From assembly GCF_005869875.1 (NCBI RefSeq), contig NZ_VAWG01000004.1, positions 228,841 to 292,840 on the forward strand: DNA of 64,000 bases. The letters run 5' to 3'. The notes beneath the pieces are model-generated. The model saw only the letters and a list, made by a program, of their open reading frames with translations. It had not been told where the DNA came from and made no database searches. The stretch is from Paenibacillus pinistramenti. Its GTDB lineage: Bacteria; Bacillota; Bacilli; Paenibacillales; Paenibacillaceae. Numbering within the stretch: the stretch's first letter is position 1; every line of letters begins with the position of its first letter. The position numbers were made by a program, and so were the translations under genes. This document shows, in pieces, positions 1-8,388 of this stretch.

Positions 1-795
1 GAAGGTATTATAGCTAGAAAACAAGGTATTGAACGTTTCATCTTTATGAACGAAAGTTATACGCATGGTAATTTTCTAGTGCATCGTCCTAAAGGTTTAC
101 CTAAGAGAGCATTTATTTCTTTACATGGCGGGCCTGAATCTTGCGAATATGATGAATTAAGATACTGGGGACTATACCGTGAGTTGTTGAGGGATGACGT
201 TTTAGTATTGGTTTTAAATTACCAAGGCTCTGCAAATTTTGGATTTAAATACCGCAGCTCTCCATGGAATAATTGGTTGGATACGTTCTCAAAAGAACTA
301 GAACATGCTTTGGAATATCTGAAAATTACTTATGGATTGTGTGAGAACTTAATCTCCATATTTGGAGTTAGTTTTGGAGGAGCACTTGCTCTTGCCTCTC
401 CAGTAATTAATTCTAAAATTAATTCTGTAATAGCTGTTGCACCTTTAGTTAGTTTAGAAAAGCACGTGGCCAAATTAGAGTCCTCTTATCCTGAAATGGT
501 TAGTTGGTTTAAGGCCAGGTTCTATAATAAAGAAAATCGCTATTTCTTTTCAGAAAAGTTTCATCTTAAAAATAAAACGGTTCCGGTTACTATAATACAA
601 GGTGATCATGACGAAATATTAAGTTTTCAAAATACTACTTTATTGGTAAATGAAGCAAGGGAATTAGGAATGAATTGGTCACTAGTCATAGAAAAAGGAG
701 TACTGCACTATCCAGTAGAAGTTGAGCAGTGTCGAACTAGACTACAGAATATTAAAGAAGCTTTTCTCGCTTACTTGGATACATCTGTAAATTAG
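1..795 (+). CDS. Alpha/beta hydrolase, prolyl oligopeptidase (S9)-like, 5' partial
   Basis: The frame is open to the first base of the window, so the N-terminus lies outside it; the first internal ATG is at 46. Counted from that ATG, the visible part is an alpha/beta-hydrolase catalytic domain. It has an HGGP oxyanion motif (27-30), the nucleophile elbow GVSFGG (Ser109), a likely acid Asp in GDHDE (187-189) and a likely catalytic His221. The order and spacing fit the C-terminal peptidase domain of the S9 prolyl oligopeptidase/acylaminoacyl-peptidase group, whose beta-propeller would lie upstream. The gene is clearly AT-richer than most of the window, like the two broken elements after it. The substrate cannot be told from sequence. 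Confidence 0.75.
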   Translation, partial: EGIIARKQGIERFIFMNESYTHGNFLVHRPKGLPKRAFISLHGGPESCEYDELRYWGLYRELLRDDVLVLVLNYQGSANFGFKYRSSPWNNWLDTFSKELEHALEYLKITYGLCENLISIFGVSFGGALALASPVINSKINSVIAVAPLVSLEKHVAKLESSYPEMVSWFKARFYNKENRYFFSEKFHLKNKTVPVTIIQGDHDEILSFQNTTLLVNEARELGMNWSLVIEKGVLHYPVEVEQCRTRLQNIKEAFLAYLDTSVN

Positions 796-846
796 ACTAG
801 TGAAGCAATCCTCTCCACGTGGGACAGTTACATTTGAGAGCAGAAT

Positions 847-895
847 AGAGCGATTTAACATGGGGCCGCAACTACCTATAAAATCGCTCTCTATT
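847..895 (+). terminator. Rho-independent terminator after the S9-like hydrolase
   Basis: Perfect 10-bp arms AGAGCGATTT (847-856) and AAATCGCTCT (881-890) are followed by a T-rich stretch. It lies about 50 bp after the hydrolase stop. Confidence 0.7.
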
Positions 896-982
896 TTCCT
901 CACCAAAGTAAAGGGATATAGCCAAAAAGTTATTTAATAACTTCTGAGTATTTGATAGTATATTAATATATATGAATCGGAA

Positions 983-1543
983 GTGAATCTATTGGATGAG
1001 TTTATTCAAAGAGCTATTGGAGCAGAAGGACATCTTTCCAAGCTAGTAAACGGATACTCTCCTCGTGCTCCTCAAATTATGATTTCTACTAAGGTGGATA
1101 CGCCTTAGAAAAAGGGGAGCATTTGATCTGTGAGGCCGGCACTGGAACCGGTAAATCATTAGGTTATTTAACTCCAGCAGCACGATGGGCTGCTCAAAAT
1201 AAAAACCGTTATAGTTTGTACTCACACGATCCCCTTAATGACACAAATCATGCAACTTGAGTTACCACGTGTTGCTCAAATTTTGGAGAGGGAGGGCCTT
1301 CAGTTAAATTTTGAACTGGTAAAAGGGAAAGAACATTACGTATGCAAGTTGCGTCTAGAGAAGCTTTGGCAAGAGTCCATTTCGGAAATGACCGAAGAAT
1401 CCAGAACCCTTCATCATACTTACCGGAAATTTAGCAAAGAAAACGCCATTGATCGAAACAGTTTTGGTTTAGATATTCCAGATGATTTGTGGAAAACATT
1501 GAATGATCCTTTGAACTGTACCCCTTGTCAAGGACACTTATAA
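983..1543 (+). pseudogene. DinG-like ATP-dependent helicase remnant (frameshifted, 3' truncated)
   Basis: A helicase N-terminus can be read only by changing frame at least twice. From a GTG at 983 the first frame gives residues such as FIQRAIGAEGHLS and YSPRAPQ and stops near 1108. A second frame gives LEKGEHLICEAGTGTGKSLGY, a Walker A motif typical of DinG/XPD-type superfamily 2 helicases. A third frame gives VIVCTHTIPLMTQIMQLEL and runs to 1543. Cysteines in YVCKLR and CTPC recall the Fe-S ligands of the DinG/XPD family. The sequence then runs into the inverted repeat of an IS3-type element and the rest of the helicase is absent, so the gene is dead. It may derive from a prophage or defence-type DinG homologue rather than the housekeeping one. 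Confidence 0.7.
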
Positions 1544-1562
1544 AAAAAAGGACTTGTGGTTT

Positions 1563-2130
1563 TTAAGCGGCGGAGAAAAGATGATTCCTGTACTGTACAG
1601 GAGTCATCTTTTTACGTCCCCATTGATATCTGTAGTTGTTGTAATAACGTATGTATCGATTGATTTCCTGCTTGAGAGTCTCGAAGTTAGTAAAGCTAAA
1701 GTGGTCAACATGGTCTTTGAGATGGCCAAAGAAGGACTCCTGCGGGAGCGTAATTCGTCCGAGAGATGATGAGCCAGGACTTCGCCTGTGGAAGCATCCA
1801 GTAAGGTGGACAAATAGGCCATTTTGGAAGATCCATAGGGCAGATAGGTGATGTCCGTGAGCAGGGCGAGACCGGGGGTTTCTTTTCGAAAATCTCTTTG
1901 CAAAAGATTGGGCACGGTCCGTGCTCCTGAGTGGCTTTGGCCATTCGTTTGTAGGGGTTGGTTTCCGGTGAGGACAGACGATATTGAATTTCTTCATCAG
2001 TCTGCGAATCCGTTTAAGGTTATACACGATGCCAAACTCATTCTCTAAGGTCATCTTGATGGAGCGAGCTCCCTTCTTGAAACCTCGGCGATCAAAGGCT
2101 TTCTTCACCCACTTGACGCTTTCCTCATCT
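1563..2130 (-). pseudogene. IS3-family transposase OrfB, frameshifted and internally deleted
   Basis: The conserved OrfB start (VKKAFDRRGFKKGARS, then RIRRLMKKFNI) is followed by a frameshift near 1945. The next frame holds the first catalytic region with LLTDITYLPYGSSKMAYLS. The frame then changes again and the C-terminus appears as PQESFFGHLKDHVDHF and YIRYYNNYRYQWGRKKMTP. The stretch with the second catalytic Asp of the DDE triad is missing between these parts. The element therefore cannot move itself. Confidence 0.8.
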
Positions 2131-2132
2131 TT

Positions 2133-2369
2133 TTAAGCTCGTTTGATGCGTACATCCGCGGTTTGCAGGTAATGATAGTAGCCAATGAGAGATACGTCAA
2201 ATCCAGCCGTTTCAAAGATTTCTCTAGGTGTTTTCCCTGACAGATACTGATCGATGAAAAGGCGTTTAAATTCATCTGTGTACGCTAACGATTTTTCGCT
2301 AACCCTAGAAATATATGGATTTTCAGATAAAGTCTCGCGCTCTGCTTGGTTAAAATGTTTCTTGCTCAT
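2133..2369 (-). CDS. IS3-family OrfA-like HTH protein
   Basis: A 78-residue protein starting at ATG 2369, which is preceded by GGAGGGG six bases upstream. It contains a helix-turn-helix-like segment (TDEFKRLFIDQYLSGKTPRE, then an aromatic-rich stretch), the usual DNA-binding part of IS3 OrfA proteins. It ends at a TAA after RIKRA, and the orfB-like reading continues in the same frame just past this stop. That suggests either an in-frame nonsense mutation or a non-standard orfA/orfB arrangement. It lacks the leucine-zipper part normally found at the end of OrfA, so function is doubtful. Confidence 0.6.
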   Translation of the reverse strand: MSKKHFNQAERETLSENPYISRVSEKSLAYTDEFKRLFIDQYLSGKTPREIFETAGFDVSLIGYYHYLQTADVRIKRA

Positions 2370-2551
2370 GTCATCCCCTCCATTGCCTCTTCCAGTATAC
2401 AAAAAGTACCCATAGCCCAGACACCTTTTTTTCAAAGTGTCCAATCTATGGGTACCAGTTTACTCGGGCGCCTGCCTCTTTCATTTCAAATCGACCTCGA
2501 TTGCTTCCGTTAAGTTGAAAAAGAAAAGTGCCCGTTGAAAGGATGATCTCG

Positions 2552-3481
2552 ATGGCTGAATGTACGGAGGATGCTGCGTATGCTGCATTTACCAAAATCA
2601 TTAAGAAAATTGAACATCAAGCGAAACTGCTTCGGATTTGGAATCTGCAAGGCGGTGTTTCAGCCCAAACCACTGCAGTTGAGTTCGAGGCAGGAGGGCA
2701 TTGTAAAAGGGCAGTTGTGCGCCAGTATGGAGAGGCTAACCTTAGAAGCAATTCTCATATTGCCAGGAGTGAATGGAAACTTCTGAACCTGCTGCATGCC
2801 GCGGGGATTCCTGTCCCCAAGCCGTACTTTGCTGATGAATCCGCTAATCTTCTTCCGGCGCCGTATATCGTCATTGAGTTCATTGAAGGACAAACACGGA
2901 CTGAGCCAGCGGATGTGCATCCTTTAGTTCGAAAGATGGGTGACGTTCTTGCAAAAATACACAGCCATAAGTTTTCGGAACACGACTTGTCTTTCTTACC
3001 CGCTCAAGAGCACGCAGCAGCCAGCTTGATCGCAGCAAGACCTGCCAAACTGGACGACTCGCTCAGCGAAGGCCGCATCAGAGATACATTAGAACAGGTG
3101 TGGCCGCCGCCTCAAAAGAACAAATCCGCCCTGCTGCACGGCGATTTCTGGCCGGGCAATCTCTTGTGGAAGGTAGATCAAATCGCTGCAGTTATTGATT
3201 GGGAGGATGCAGGCTGCGGGGATCCGCTTTCTGATTTTGCAAATGCCAGACTTGAAATCCTGATGTTTTTCGGAATTGAATCCATGAATGAGTTTACCCG
3301 GCACTATCGCTCCTTAATGGCTTCTCTTGAATACACAAACTTGCCCTATTGGGACCTAATCGCGGCATTACGGCCAGCGGGCCGGATGTCAGGCTTTGGA
3401 CTCGATAGAGAGACTCTACTGAAATTCAGAGAACGTCATAAACGATTCGTGAACCAAGCCCTGGACCGGCTAAATCTATAG
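2552..3481 (+). CDS. APH-family (aminoglycoside/choline kinase-like) phosphotransferase
   Basis: A 309-residue soluble kinase of the APH fold. The Brenner-type catalytic motif HGDFWPGN has its Asp at about 198, and the metal-binding IDWEDAGCGDP follows about 16 residues later. The N-terminal lobe has the expected basic strand (CKRAVVRQYG) and the IEFIEG hinge. ATG 2552 is chosen because AAAGGA lies about 9 bases upstream; GTG 2528 and ATG 2543 are in-frame alternatives. It stands alone after the IS remnant. APH-family proteins phosphorylate aminoglycosides, choline, homoserine or fructosamine; nothing here identifies the substrate, so a resistance role should not be assumed. Confidence 0.85.
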   Translation: MAECTEDAAYAAFTKIIKKIEHQAKLLRIWNLQGGVSAQTTAVEFEAGGHCKRAVVRQYGEANLRSNSHIARSEWKLLNLLHAAGIPVPKPYFADESANLLPAPYIVIEFIEGQTRTEPADVHPLVRKMGDVLAKIHSHKFSEHDLSFLPAQEHAAASLIAARPAKLDDSLSEGRIRDTLEQVWPPPQKNKSALLHGDFWPGNLLWKVDQIAAVIDWEDAGCGDPLSDFANARLEILMFFGIESMNEFTRHYRSLMASLEYTNLPYWDLIAALRPAGRMSGFGLDRETLLKFRERHKRFVNQALDRLNL

Positions 3482-3674
3482 CGGACGATTCGTCAGCGAA
3501 TTATTGCGCTCGTTATCTGACCGTCCCTTCCATGTCTTTCTCTCGTTCAAATATATGTAAAAAGAGATTATACAAAAATTATACAAAACTGTTAGGCGCA
3601 CCTCCGAAATAGGGGGCATTTGTAAGCGGAAAATGAAGGAATAATGTAGAATTTTCAATTCCTTTAAATAGTGA

Positions 3675-3703
3675 TTGTTCAATTTGTATAATGTTCGTAT
3701 AAT
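3675..3703 (+). promoter_or_regulatory. Predicted SigA-type promoter for the PAS/MCP-like gene
   Basis: A -35-like TTGTTC (3675-3680) and a perfect -10 TATAAT (3698-3703) are separated by 17 bp, about 40 bp before the start codon. A second TATAAT lies at 3687. Confidence 0.6.
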
Positions 3704-3742
3704 CTAACCAGCAGTTCATCCTATTTGCAGAGGAAGGAAGAC

Positions 3743-4665
3743 ATGATTTCTTTCAATAGAATATTTTCCAGCACGCAGGTGCTTGATCAGACAGCTGTGC
3801 TCGGCGCCATGGAGCATTCACTGGCGATGATCGAGCTGGATCCGGAAGGGAATGTATTGTGGTCAACAACCTGTTTGCCCAGTCCATGGGTTATCAGCCT
3901 GCAGAAATGATCGGAATGAAACACAGGCAGTTTTGTACGCCTGAATTTGTACATAGCCCGGAATACGGGCAGTTCTGGGAGAAGCTGAGAAGCGGAGTTC
4001 CGGTTCAGGAGAAGATTCAGCGGGTGTCCAAGCAGGGAGAGCTGCTTTGGTTTGAAGCGACCTATACGCCGGTTCTGAATGAAGAAGGGAACGTGCAGGG
4101 GGTCATCAAGATCGCCACAGACATTACCCAGCGGGAAAATGATGCTTCCCGGCTTGCCGGCCAGCTTCAGCAGATGGCAGACCGCCTTCTGGATCAGGCG
4201 GAAGCGGGGAGCGCCCGCAGTGCGGAAATTGCCGAGACAATCCTGCATGTTGCCCATGATTCCGAAGTCAGCATGCGGGCACTGAAGCAGCTGGAGCTGG
4301 AGGCGGAGTCGGTGAAGGGAATCGTGAAGACGATCCGCGAGATCGCTTCCCAGACCAGCCTGCTTGCGCTGAATGCGGCGATTGAAGCCGCCCATGCCGG
4401 TGATTCCGGCCGCGGGTTCAGCATTGTGGCTCAGGAGGTCCGCAAGCTTGCTGCGCAGGCAGAGGAAGCCACGCACAGCATCAGCGGCCGCCTGCAGGGA
4501 ATTGCCGTCCAGGCAGCCGATGCGGTCCAGGCCACGGAGAGCTCGCAGGGCCTGATTTCAGAGAGCCGCAGGAAGATGGAGCTTGCAGTGGAGACCTTCT
4601 CGGGGATTAATGGGGCGGCCAGGGAACTGGATCAGCGGTCCCGGGCGCTGAAGGAATTATTCTAA
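3743..4665 (+). pseudogene. PAS-MCP signalling-domain protein with a frameshift
   Basis: ATG 3743 follows AGGAAGGAAG and opens a PAS domain, but the frame runs out at 3910. The rest of the PAS domain ([17 protein letters not shown], then [13 protein letters not shown]) and a methyl-accepting chemotaxis-type signalling helix ([34 protein letters not shown]) continue in another frame from about 3860 to 4665. One extra G near 3867 (reading GNVLWVNNLFAQ) would restore a single protein of about 307 residues. There is no membrane segment, so the intact protein would be a short cytoplasmic PAS-MCP transducer. It is either a recent pseudogene or a sequencing or assembly error. Confidence 0.75.
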
Positions 4666-4668
4666 TGA

Positions 4669-4710
4669 CGCTAAGCAGCGTTAAGAAGCGCTAAGCAGCG
4701 CTAGACAGCG
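4669..4710 (+). repeat. Short tandem repeats of a CGCTAAGCAGCG unit
   Basis: CGCTAAGCAGCG occurs at 4669-4680 and 4689-4700, with a degenerate copy (CGCTAGACAGCG) overlapping to 4710, between two convergent genes. The units can pair with each other, so it may also act as a transcript end. Confidence 0.6.
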
Positions 4711-4738
4711 TACGCTCAGCCTATGCTAATCAGCGGTT

Positions 4739-5341
4739 TTACGCTAGCCAGCCGTTGCTCTCTGCAATTTTGATCGCTTCGATCCGGTTCTTGGCCTCCA
4801 GCTTCTGGATAACCTCCGACATATAATTGCGGACCGTGCCGCGGGAGAGAAACAGCCGTTTGGCGATTTCCTGGACCGGCAGCCCCTCGGCTACCAGTTT
4901 GAGAACGGCCTGCTCGCGTTCGGTTAAGGGATTCGGGTTATCCCAGAGGCTGAGCGACAGCTCCATGCTGATTACCCGCTCTCCGCGGTGAATCCGCCGC
5001 AGCGCAGCGCTGAGCTCGTCTACAGGTGAGTCCTTGAGCATGTACCCCCTGACACCGGCCTTCATGGCCCGCTGGAAATAGCCGGCCCGGGAGAAGGTAG
5101 TAAGTATGGCCGCCTTGCAGGGGTGGCCTTCTTCTTTTAGCTGCTCTGCAACTTCGAGGCCGGTCAGCTTGGGCATTTCAATGTCCAGCAGACACACATC
5201 CGGATTCAGCGACCGGATCAGCTGCAGCGCCTCTTCCCCGTTCTCGGCCTGAGCCGCTACCTCAATATCCTCTTCCATATCGAGCAGAAGCTTCAGAGCC
5301 CCCCGCAGCATTCCTTGGTCTTCGGCAATGATGATCTTCAC
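4739..5341 (-). CDS. NarL/DesR-type response regulator (YvfU-like)
   Basis: A 200-residue response regulator. The N-terminal receiver domain has the acidic pair at 7-8, phospho-acceptor Asp53 in LLDIEMP, a Thr in LTTF and a Lys in MLKDSP. A LuxR-type helix-turn-helix follows (LTEREQAVLKLVAEG, then RGTVRNYMSEVIQKL). Its start overlaps the stop of the histidine kinase gene by 4 bp (ATGA), so the two are translationally coupled. Gene order ATPase-permease-kinase-regulator matches B. subtilis yvfRSTU and the linearmycin-resistance lnrJK-LMN type, where the regulator activates its own transporter operon. The likely target is the palindrome near 8237. Confidence 0.88.
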   Translation of the reverse strand: MKIIIAEDQGMLRGALKLLLDMEEDIEVAAQAENGEEALQLIRSLNPDVCLLDIEMPKLTGLEVAEQLKEEGHPCKAAILTTFSRAGYFQRAMKAGVRGYMLKDSPVDELSAALRRIHRGERVISMELSLSLWDNPNPLTEREQAVLKLVAEGLPVQEIAKRLFLSRGTVRNYMSEVIQKLEAKNRIEAIKIAESNGWLA

Positions 5342-6477
5342 TGTGCATTCACCCCGGCAGATAAATTTCGTATGACTCTTGGAACCGTCAGGCAGACACT
5401 GACTCCTCCGCCCGGCGGCGAAGACATGTCCAGCTGTCCATTGATTAACCCGAGCCGTTCCTTCATGCCCCTTAGCCCGCTGCCCTGCGACCAGACGCCG
5501 CTCTCCCCGAGTCCGGTTCCGTCATCGCTGATGATCAGCTTGAACTGGTGGGCTTCCGGCTGCAGTGTAATGGTGCACAAGGAGGCCTGGCTGTGTTTGA
5601 CCACATTCGTCACGGACTCCCTTAGGCACATGCCCAGCACATTTTCCGCAAAAGGCTCCAGCTCTGCAGGCTCCTCCGGCTGCCGGACCGTCAGCTCAAT
5701 CCCTGCGGCGGCCAGAATCCGCTTGGCATTCCCCAGCTCCTCCTGCACGGTAACCGACGCCATATCGGAGACCAGCTCCCTCACCTGCTTCAAGGCGGCG
5801 CGCGCCGTCATTTGAATATCTTTCGCCTCCTGCGCGGCCTGCTCGGGCCGTTTGAGGGCCAGCTTCTCTACGAGCTCGCTCTTCAGGGCAATCAGCGACA
5901 GCGTATGCCCGAGCGTGTCATGAAGGTTGCGCGAGATCCGCTGCCGTTCCTCCATTTTGCTGAGACGGGCTATTTCCTCGTTCGCCTGCACCAGCTGTCC
6001 CTTCAATTCACGGGAGCGGATGCTGACCCGGATCGCCAGGGGCGCAATGATGCCGACGATCATCGCCGGCACCAGATTCAGCAGCTCGCCCGGGGACATG
6101 GAGGAGGCTCTAAAGAAGATATACAGGCCGGTGAGGCCCGCGAGCAGCACGGAAAAGGTCCGGAACAGCCAGCGGATGGGAATCAGAGCCGCGCCAGGCG
6201 TGACGAAGAAGATCATGTACAAATACTCCGGCGCCCAATAAAGCGTGAAGTACGCCGTAATGACGGTCTCGGCCGCAAGATAATAGATCAGGCGCTTCCG
6301 CCCCGGGCCGAGGTCCCACCAGCTCAGCAGATAGGCTGCAACAAACACCGCTATTAATGCCAAGCCGAGGACCCGCTCATTTAGAGGCCTGCCCCAGATA
6401 TCCGTAACGGGAAAAGCGAGGTACACCAGCCACAGAACCGGGAAGAGATAAATCGCCTTCTTTGGAAAAAACGTCAC
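5338..6477 (-). CDS. DesK-type sensor histidine kinase (YvfT-like)
   Basis: A 379-residue membrane kinase. About five hydrophobic segments occupy residues 8-150 with hardly any extracellular loop. A short coiled coil follows (about 158-180), then a HisKA_3 dimerisation domain with His186 in ISRNLHDTLGHTLS, then an HATPase_c domain with an N box (CLRESVTNVVKHSQA) and a GSGLRGMKERL glycine lid. A sensor built mostly of membrane segments is typical of kinases that sense envelope or membrane stress. It starts with GTG at 6477, two bases past the permease stop, and overlaps the regulator gene by 4 bp. Confidence 0.88.
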   Translation of the reverse strand: MTFFPKKAIYLFPVLWLVYLAFPVTDIWGRPLNERVLGLALIAVFVAAYLLSWWDLGPGRKRLIYYLAAETVITAYFTLYWAPEYLYMIFFVTPGAALIPIRWLFRTFSVLLAGLTGLYIFFRASSMSPGELLNLVPAMIVGIIAPLAIRVSIRSRELKGQLVQANEEIARLSKMEERQRISRNLHDTLGHTLSLIALKSELVEKLALKRPEQAAQEAKDIQMTARAALKQVRELVSDMASVTVQEELGNAKRILAAAGIELTVRQPEEPAELEPFAENVLGMCLRESVTNVVKHSQASLCTITLQPEAHQFKLIISDDGTGLGESGVWSQGSGLRGMKERLGLINGQLDMSSPPGGGVSVCLTVPRVIRNLSAGVNAQ

Positions 6478-6478
6478 G

Positions 6479-7225
6479 TCAGATCGCTTCCTGTCTTTTG
6501 TTCAGATAGGAAGATAATACCATAAAGACAACCGCGTATCCGCATAAAATCAGGAGACTTTGCAGGGAAACCGCATGACCCGCCGCAAGGCTCCAGGCGC
6601 CGCTGCCGAACCGGTAGGAAGGCAGGGCCTCCATAATCCGCTGCAGGGTGGAGTTCATGGCCTGCTTCGGGAACCACAGTCCCCCCAGCACGGAGATGCC
6701 CATATAAACCAGCTGGGCGATGACCTGGACGAGATCGGTATTCTTAATCAGGCCGATCAGCGTGCCCAGAGCCATGAACGGCAGACTGCCCGCCCAGATC
6801 CACAATCCGCAGGCCAGCCAGCTCTCCCAGCCCATCGAAACGCCCTTAACCAGACCGCCGAGCAGGAACATAAAGACGATAATTCCCGCGTTCACCATCA
6901 AGGTCGAGACCAGTTTGGACAGCACATAAACAGTGGACGGCAGCGGAGAAACCCGGAGCAGGCGGATGTAGCCGGAGGCTCTCTCTGCCGCAAGCCGGCT
7001 GCTCAGCGAGGTGATGCTGGAGCCCAGCACGCCGTAAACCGTCATGGACATCAGATAATAGGACTTCCAATCCGTGCCCCCAATCTGCATGGAGTCTCCT
7101 ACGACTCCGGTGAAGATGAAATAGAACAGGGCAGGCATCATCAGGGAAAAGATAAAGAACCGGCGGTTCCGCAGCGTCCGTTTGATTTCAGCCCGGCATT
7201 GGGCAAGCAGCGCAGTTGTATACAT
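6479..7225 (-). CDS. ABC-2 type transporter permease (YvfS-like)
   Basis: A 248-residue protein with six hydrophobic segments and the ABC-2 architecture: a cytoplasmic N-terminus (CRAEIKRTLRNRRFF), a first segment with MMPALFYFIF, and a later GGLWFPKQAMN signature typical of drug and lipid-type ABC-2 exporters. It lies 3 bp after the ATPase gene and directly before the kinase gene, so transporter and sensor are made together. Likely role: export of, or resistance to, a membrane-active compound, by analogy with the YvfRS and LnrLMN systems; the substrate is unknown. Confidence 0.85.
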   Translation of the reverse strand: MYTTALLAQCRAEIKRTLRNRRFFIFSLMMPALFYFIFTGVVGDSMQIGGTDWKSYYLMSMTVYGVLGSSITSLSSRLAAERASGYIRLLRVSPLPSTVYVLSKLVSTLMVNAGIIVFMFLLGGLVKGVSMGWESWLACGLWIWAGSLPFMALGTLIGLIKNTDLVQVIAQLVYMGISVLGGLWFPKQAMNSTLQRIMEALPSYRFGSGAWSLAAGHAVSLQSLLILCGYAVVFMVLSSYLNKRQEAI

Positions 7226-7228
7226 CGA

Positions 7229-8152
7229 TTATCGAGCTCCTTCCGTTTGAACAAGTGTTTGAAAAGCCTCTTCCAATCCGCCTCCGGTTATCTCGATGTC
7301 CCTGACATCCAGATTCATCCGGGCAATGGCGAAGATCAGGGTATCCGTATCGGGGCTGGTCAGCTTCACTCTCCGGCCGTTCCACACCGCCTCGGCGGTG
7401 CCGGGAAGCTGCTCCAGATCCCCGGGCGTCAGTCCCGGGCCGGCAGTGAAGATAACCGATTTGTGCCGGGTTGTCGCTTTAATTTCGGCGGGCGTCCCGT
7501 CAGCGATCAGCCGTCCGTTGTTGATCACGATAATCCGGTCGGCCAGCTGGTCGGCTTCCTCCAGATAGTGAGTGGTCAGGATAATCGTCTTGCCGAGGCG
7601 GGCCAGAGCGCGCACCGATTCCCAGAAGACCTGCCGGGACATCACATCCATCCCGACGGTCGGCTCATCCAGAAACAGCACCTCGGGATCGCCGGCCAGG
7701 GCCATCGCAAAGGCCAGTCTCCGCTTCTGCCCGCCGGACAGCGAGCTGGCCATTTTGTGCCGCTCCTGCTCCAGCCCTGCCATTTGGAGCAGGAGCTCCA
7801 GCGGCATCGGGCGGCTGTAGAAGTTCCGGAAGAGGTCGATGGCTTCCTCCACCTTCAGGCCGTGCACGGTTTCAGTATCCTGCAGCATAGCGCCGATCCG
7901 GCTCCGGACCGCGAGGTCCTGGGGACTGCCGCCGAGCAGCTTCACTTCGCCCTTCGTCGGCTGCTGGAGGCCGAGGATCATGGAGATCGTGGTGGACTTG
8001 CCGGCTCCGTTCGGGCCGAGCAGCGCGGTGATGGTTCCGGCCTCGACGGTGAAGGAGAGGTGATCGACGGCTCTTTTGCCGCCTGCAAACTCTTTCGTCA
8101 GCTCTTTCAAAGCAATAACCGGTTCCTTGCGGGACATTATATTAGGGGACAT
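7229..8152 (-). CDS. ABC transporter ATP-binding protein (YvfR-like)
   Basis: About 307 residues from ATG 8152, chosen because GGAG lies 8 bases upstream; ATG 8158 and TTG 8173 are in-frame alternatives. It has every ABC ATPase motif: Walker A GPNGAGKST (about 46-54), Q-loop, signature LSGGQKRR, Walker B VLFLDEP and switch His in TTHYLEEAD. The C-terminal extra 80 residues are the accessory domain of ABC-2 drug exporters. It is the first gene of a four-gene minus-strand operon with a permease, a DesK-type kinase and a DesR-type regulator. Confidence 0.9.
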   Translation of the reverse strand: MSPNIMSRKEPVIALKELTKEFAGGKRAVDHLSFTVEAGTITALLGPNGAGKSTTISMILGLQQPTKGEVKLLGGSPQDLAVRSRIGAMLQDTETVHGLKVEEAIDLFRNFYSRPMPLELLLQMAGLEQERHKMASSLSGGQKRRLAFAMALAGDPEVLFLDEPTVGMDVMSRQVFWESVRALARLGKTIILTTHYLEEADQLADRIIVINNGRLIADGTPAEIKATTRHKSVIFTAGPGLTPGDLEQLPGTAEAVWNGRRVKLTSPDTDTLIFAIARMNLDVRDIEITGGGLEEAFQTLVQTEGAR

Positions 8153-8221
8153 CTGCATCACTCCGTTAGTCAAAGTTTATAGTTATAAACTACCGGAATT
8201 TGACTGGCGCACACAGAAGGA

Positions 8222-8254
8222 AATGTCATCAAACGGACATGACATTTGTCATGT
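8222..8254 (-). promoter_or_regulatory. Palindromic candidate operator upstream of the ABC/two-component operon
   Basis: ACATGACA-TT-TGTCATGT (8237-8254) is a perfect palindrome with 8-bp arms. An extra AATGTCA (8222-8228) nearby forms a second inverted pair with TGACATT (8240-8246). It lies 83 bp upstream of the ATPase start and about 50 bp upstream of a TATAAC-like -10 on the minus strand (near 8185). That is a suitable place for activation by the co-encoded response regulator. The binding itself is inferred. Confidence 0.5.
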
Positions 8255-8337
8255 TGGGCTGGGGAGAGGCAGGATGCAGGCATTCGGCGAATTCAGTTGT
8301 GAGGGCGGAATTAGGGGAATAAATCTTCAGCAAAAAT

Positions 8338-8378
8338 AAAGCCGGTCAGGAGGCGTCTCCCGGCCGGCTCTGCATTTT
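8338..8378 (-). terminator. Terminator of the SASP gene, possibly bidirectional
   Basis: AGCCGG...CCGGCT arms with a GGAGGC/GTCTCC inner stem are flanked by T-runs on the minus strand (TTTATTTTT) and on the plus strand (ATTTTT). It lies just past the SASP stop. Confidence 0.65.
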
Positions 8379-8388
8379 TCTCTCCGTA

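Larger units (their letters stand above)
1531..2443 (-). mobile_element. Decayed IS3-family insertion sequence
   Basis: The left end (AGGACACTTATAAAAAAAAGG from 1531) and the reverse complement of the right end (TGGACACTTTGAAAAAAAGG, ending near 2443) are imperfect terminal inverted repeats. Between them, on the minus strand, are IS3-type orfA and a broken orfB. At about 0.9 kb it is shorter than the usual 1.2-1.5 kb for the family because part of orfB is deleted. No convincing target duplication is visible. The left end cuts off the DinG-like remnant. An additional inverted repeat (GTACCCATAG/CTATGGGTAC, 2406-2456) straddles the right end, so the exact border is uncertain. Confidence 0.75.

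Noticed and set aside
2528..3481. Calling the APH-family gene an antibiotic-resistance gene
   Set aside because: Only the general kinase motifs are visible. The family includes many metabolic kinases and nothing here fixes the substrate.
6560..8182. 540-residue open frame on the plus strand over the ABC operon
   Set aside because: Shadow frame of the ABC ATPase and permease genes; composition is that of a reverse complement of coding DNA.
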